This document shows, piece after piece, positions 63,213-64,000 of a DNA stretch of 64,000 nucleotides; positions within the stretch are counted from its first letter, which is position 1, and the number at the start of each line of letters is the position of its first letter. Source of the stretch: Allobosea caraganae. Lineage in GTDB: Bacteria; Pseudomonadota; Alphaproteobacteria; Rhizobiales; Beijerinckiaceae. Below the pieces are notes generated by a model, which was given only the letters and a program-made list of their open reading frames with translations, searched no databases and was not told the DNA's origin. Made by a program: the position numbers and the translations under genes. The stretch lies in assembly GCF_003351345.1 (NCBI RefSeq), contig NZ_QQTO01000035.1, forward strand, positions 78,096-142,095, read 5' to 3'.

Positions 63213-63770
63213 TCAGGCGCGCAGGATCAGCACCTGCGTCTCGCCATAGTCGCGCCGCTCCAGCAGCTCGAAGCCCTCGGGCAACGCGACCTCGGCATCC
63301 GCCGCCTCTTCCAGCACGATCAGCGCCTTCTCCGCCAGCCAGCCGCCCTCGCGCGCCGAGAGCAGGGACTTCTCACCCAGGCCCTTGCGATAGGGCGGGT
63401 CGCAGAACACCAGGTCGAAGGCCGGCATCGGCCCGATCGGCCCGAGCTTGGTCGCGTCGCGGCGATAGATCCGGCTCAGGCCTGCCAGTCCGAAGGCCAT
63501 CTGGTTCTCGCGGATCAGCCCGCGCGCCTCGGTGCCGTCATCGACCAGCAGCGCGAAGGCGGCGCCGCGCGACAGCGCCTCGAAGGCCATGGCGCCGGTG
63601 CCGGCGAAGAGGTCGAGCACGCGCGCGCCCTCGGTCACGCCGTCATAGGCATGGGCGAGCACGTTGAAGAGCGATTCGCGCAGGCGATCCGAGGTCGGGC
63701 GTATCATCCCGATCCCCGGTTTCGGCCCGGCCAGAGGCCGGCCGCCGAAGCGTCCGCCGACGATGCGCAT
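63213..63770 (-). CDS. rsmD: 16S rRNA (guanine(966)-N2)-methyltransferase
   Basis: Methylates G966 of 16S rRNA in the assembled 30S subunit; 185 residues. The N-terminus MRIVGGRFGGRPLAGPK is characteristic, RPTSDRLRESLFNVLAHA follows, the SAM-binding loop is VLDLFAGTGAMAFEALSRGA, and the catalytic motif is LVFCDPPYRKGLGEKSL (DPPY) near residue 125. It lies eleven bases downstream of the partial pseudouridine synthase gene on the same strand, a common pairing in Rhizobiales. Its end faces the end of tetR. Confidence 0.96.
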   Translation of the reverse strand: MRIVGGRFGGRPLAGPKPGIGMIRPTSDRLRESLFNVLAHAYDGVTEGARVLDLFAGTGAMAFEALSRGAAFALLVDDGTEARGLIRENQMAFGLAGLSRIYRRDATKLGPIGPMPAFDLVFCDPPYRKGLGEKSLLSAREGGWLAEKALIVLEEAADAEVALPEGFELLERRDYGETQVLILRA

Positions 63771-63781
63771 GGCTCTAAGCC

Positions 63782-64000
63782 TCAGTCACGCTTGCCGCGG
63801 GCACCGCCGCCGGGGCGCGGACCGCGGCCGCCGGGCTTGCCGCCACCCGCCGGCTTGCCGCCGAACGGCCGTCCACCACCGGGCTTGCCGCCGGGGCCAC
63901 GTCCGGGCGGACGATCGCCTGAAGGCCTGCCGCCGGCGGGCCTGACGCTTGTGCCCCTCTCTGCGCCCCCGAGAAGCCGATTGATGCGGCTTGCCGTCTT
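63782..64000 (-). CDS. Gly/Arg/Pro-rich C-terminal tail, probably of a 23S rRNA pseudouridine synthase (5' part outside window)
   Basis: The last 72 codons of a minus-strand gene that continues beyond the window. After KTASRINRLLG the sequence is a low-complexity tail of GGKPGGGRPFGGKP and GGRGPRPGG units ending GKRD-stop. Such basic tails, directly upstream of rsmD, are typical of the RluB-type pseudouridine synthases of Rhizobiales, in which the tail likely binds RNA. No catalytic residues are inside the window, so the identity rests on context. Confidence 0.6.
   Translation of the reverse strand, partial: KTASRINRLLGGAERGTSVRPAGGRPSGDRPPGRGPGGKPGGGRPFGGKPAGGGKPGGRGPRPGGGARGKRD

Overview
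The window looks like a chromosome segment of a high-GC alphaproteobacterium of the order Hyphomicrobiales (Rhizobiales), most like Bosea and its relatives. The basis is gene content and order (ribF-ileS-lspA-M16-M16-pgi-mutL, a PodJ-like Sel1 protein, the TauE/TIGR02186 pair), very GC-rich third codon positions that open long false reading frames on every strand, and the rhizobial-type palindromic repeats. No database search was possible, so the genus is an inference. I saw no rRNA, tRNA, CRISPR array, phage or transposase gene.

Layout. 1-2.7 kb: the end of a peptide-type ABC transporter (permease, two ATPases). 2.8-5.7 kb: zwf-pgl-eda, an Entner-Doudoroff operon without edd. 5.8-9.7 kb (minus strand): an FAD oxidoreductase of the L-2-hydroxyglutarate dehydrogenase type, an M20 amidohydrolase and a GAF histidine kinase. 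9.9-13.9 kb: purC, a Gly/Tyr-rich exported protein, a threonine dehydratase-like enzyme and argE. 14.2-23.9 kb: a large peptide-type ABC locus with two tandem cassettes (binding protein, permease B, permease C) followed by one ATPase pair. 23.9-31.6 kb: an O-antigen ligase-like protein, then molybdenum cofactor genes (DUF2478, mobA; mobB, moeA) split by an SRPBCC protein, an orphan TssL-like OmpA protein, mrp/apbC and tusA. 31.8-38.1 kb: TIGR02186 and TauE genes, a 1199-residue PodJ-like polarity protein and a MerR regulator. 38.4-43.8 kb: a beta-oxidation operon. 44-45.9 kb: a yefM-yoeB toxin-antitoxin pair and an omega-aminotransferase. 46.1-51.3 kb: a degenerate EAL protein, a HAD hydrolase, CheY, a MaoC dehydratase and ribF. 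51.5-63.8 kb: ileS, lspA, a BamF-like candidate, two M16 proteins, pgi, mutL, a broken SDR gene with a divergent TetR regulator, rsmD, and the tail of a probable pseudouridine synthase.

The most unusual signal is between the genes. At least seven families of hairpin-forming inverted repeats, about 17 copies, sit in the gaps, in operon junctions and even over start and stop codons. Within families the stems differ in sequence but stay paired, while loops and flanks stay constant: C-GNA-G loops in one family, ACAAG loops in another, AAA loops in a third where all six stem substitutions are compensated. Two copies of one family sit exactly at translational-coupling points inside ABC operons. Each is flanked by a direct repeat carrying ATGA and each creates a 69-76 codon open frame that ends in ATGA on the next gene's start. 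A repeat of another family covers the start of lspA. No mobilising enzyme lies in the window; a REP-associated transposase elsewhere in the genome is a reasonable guess.
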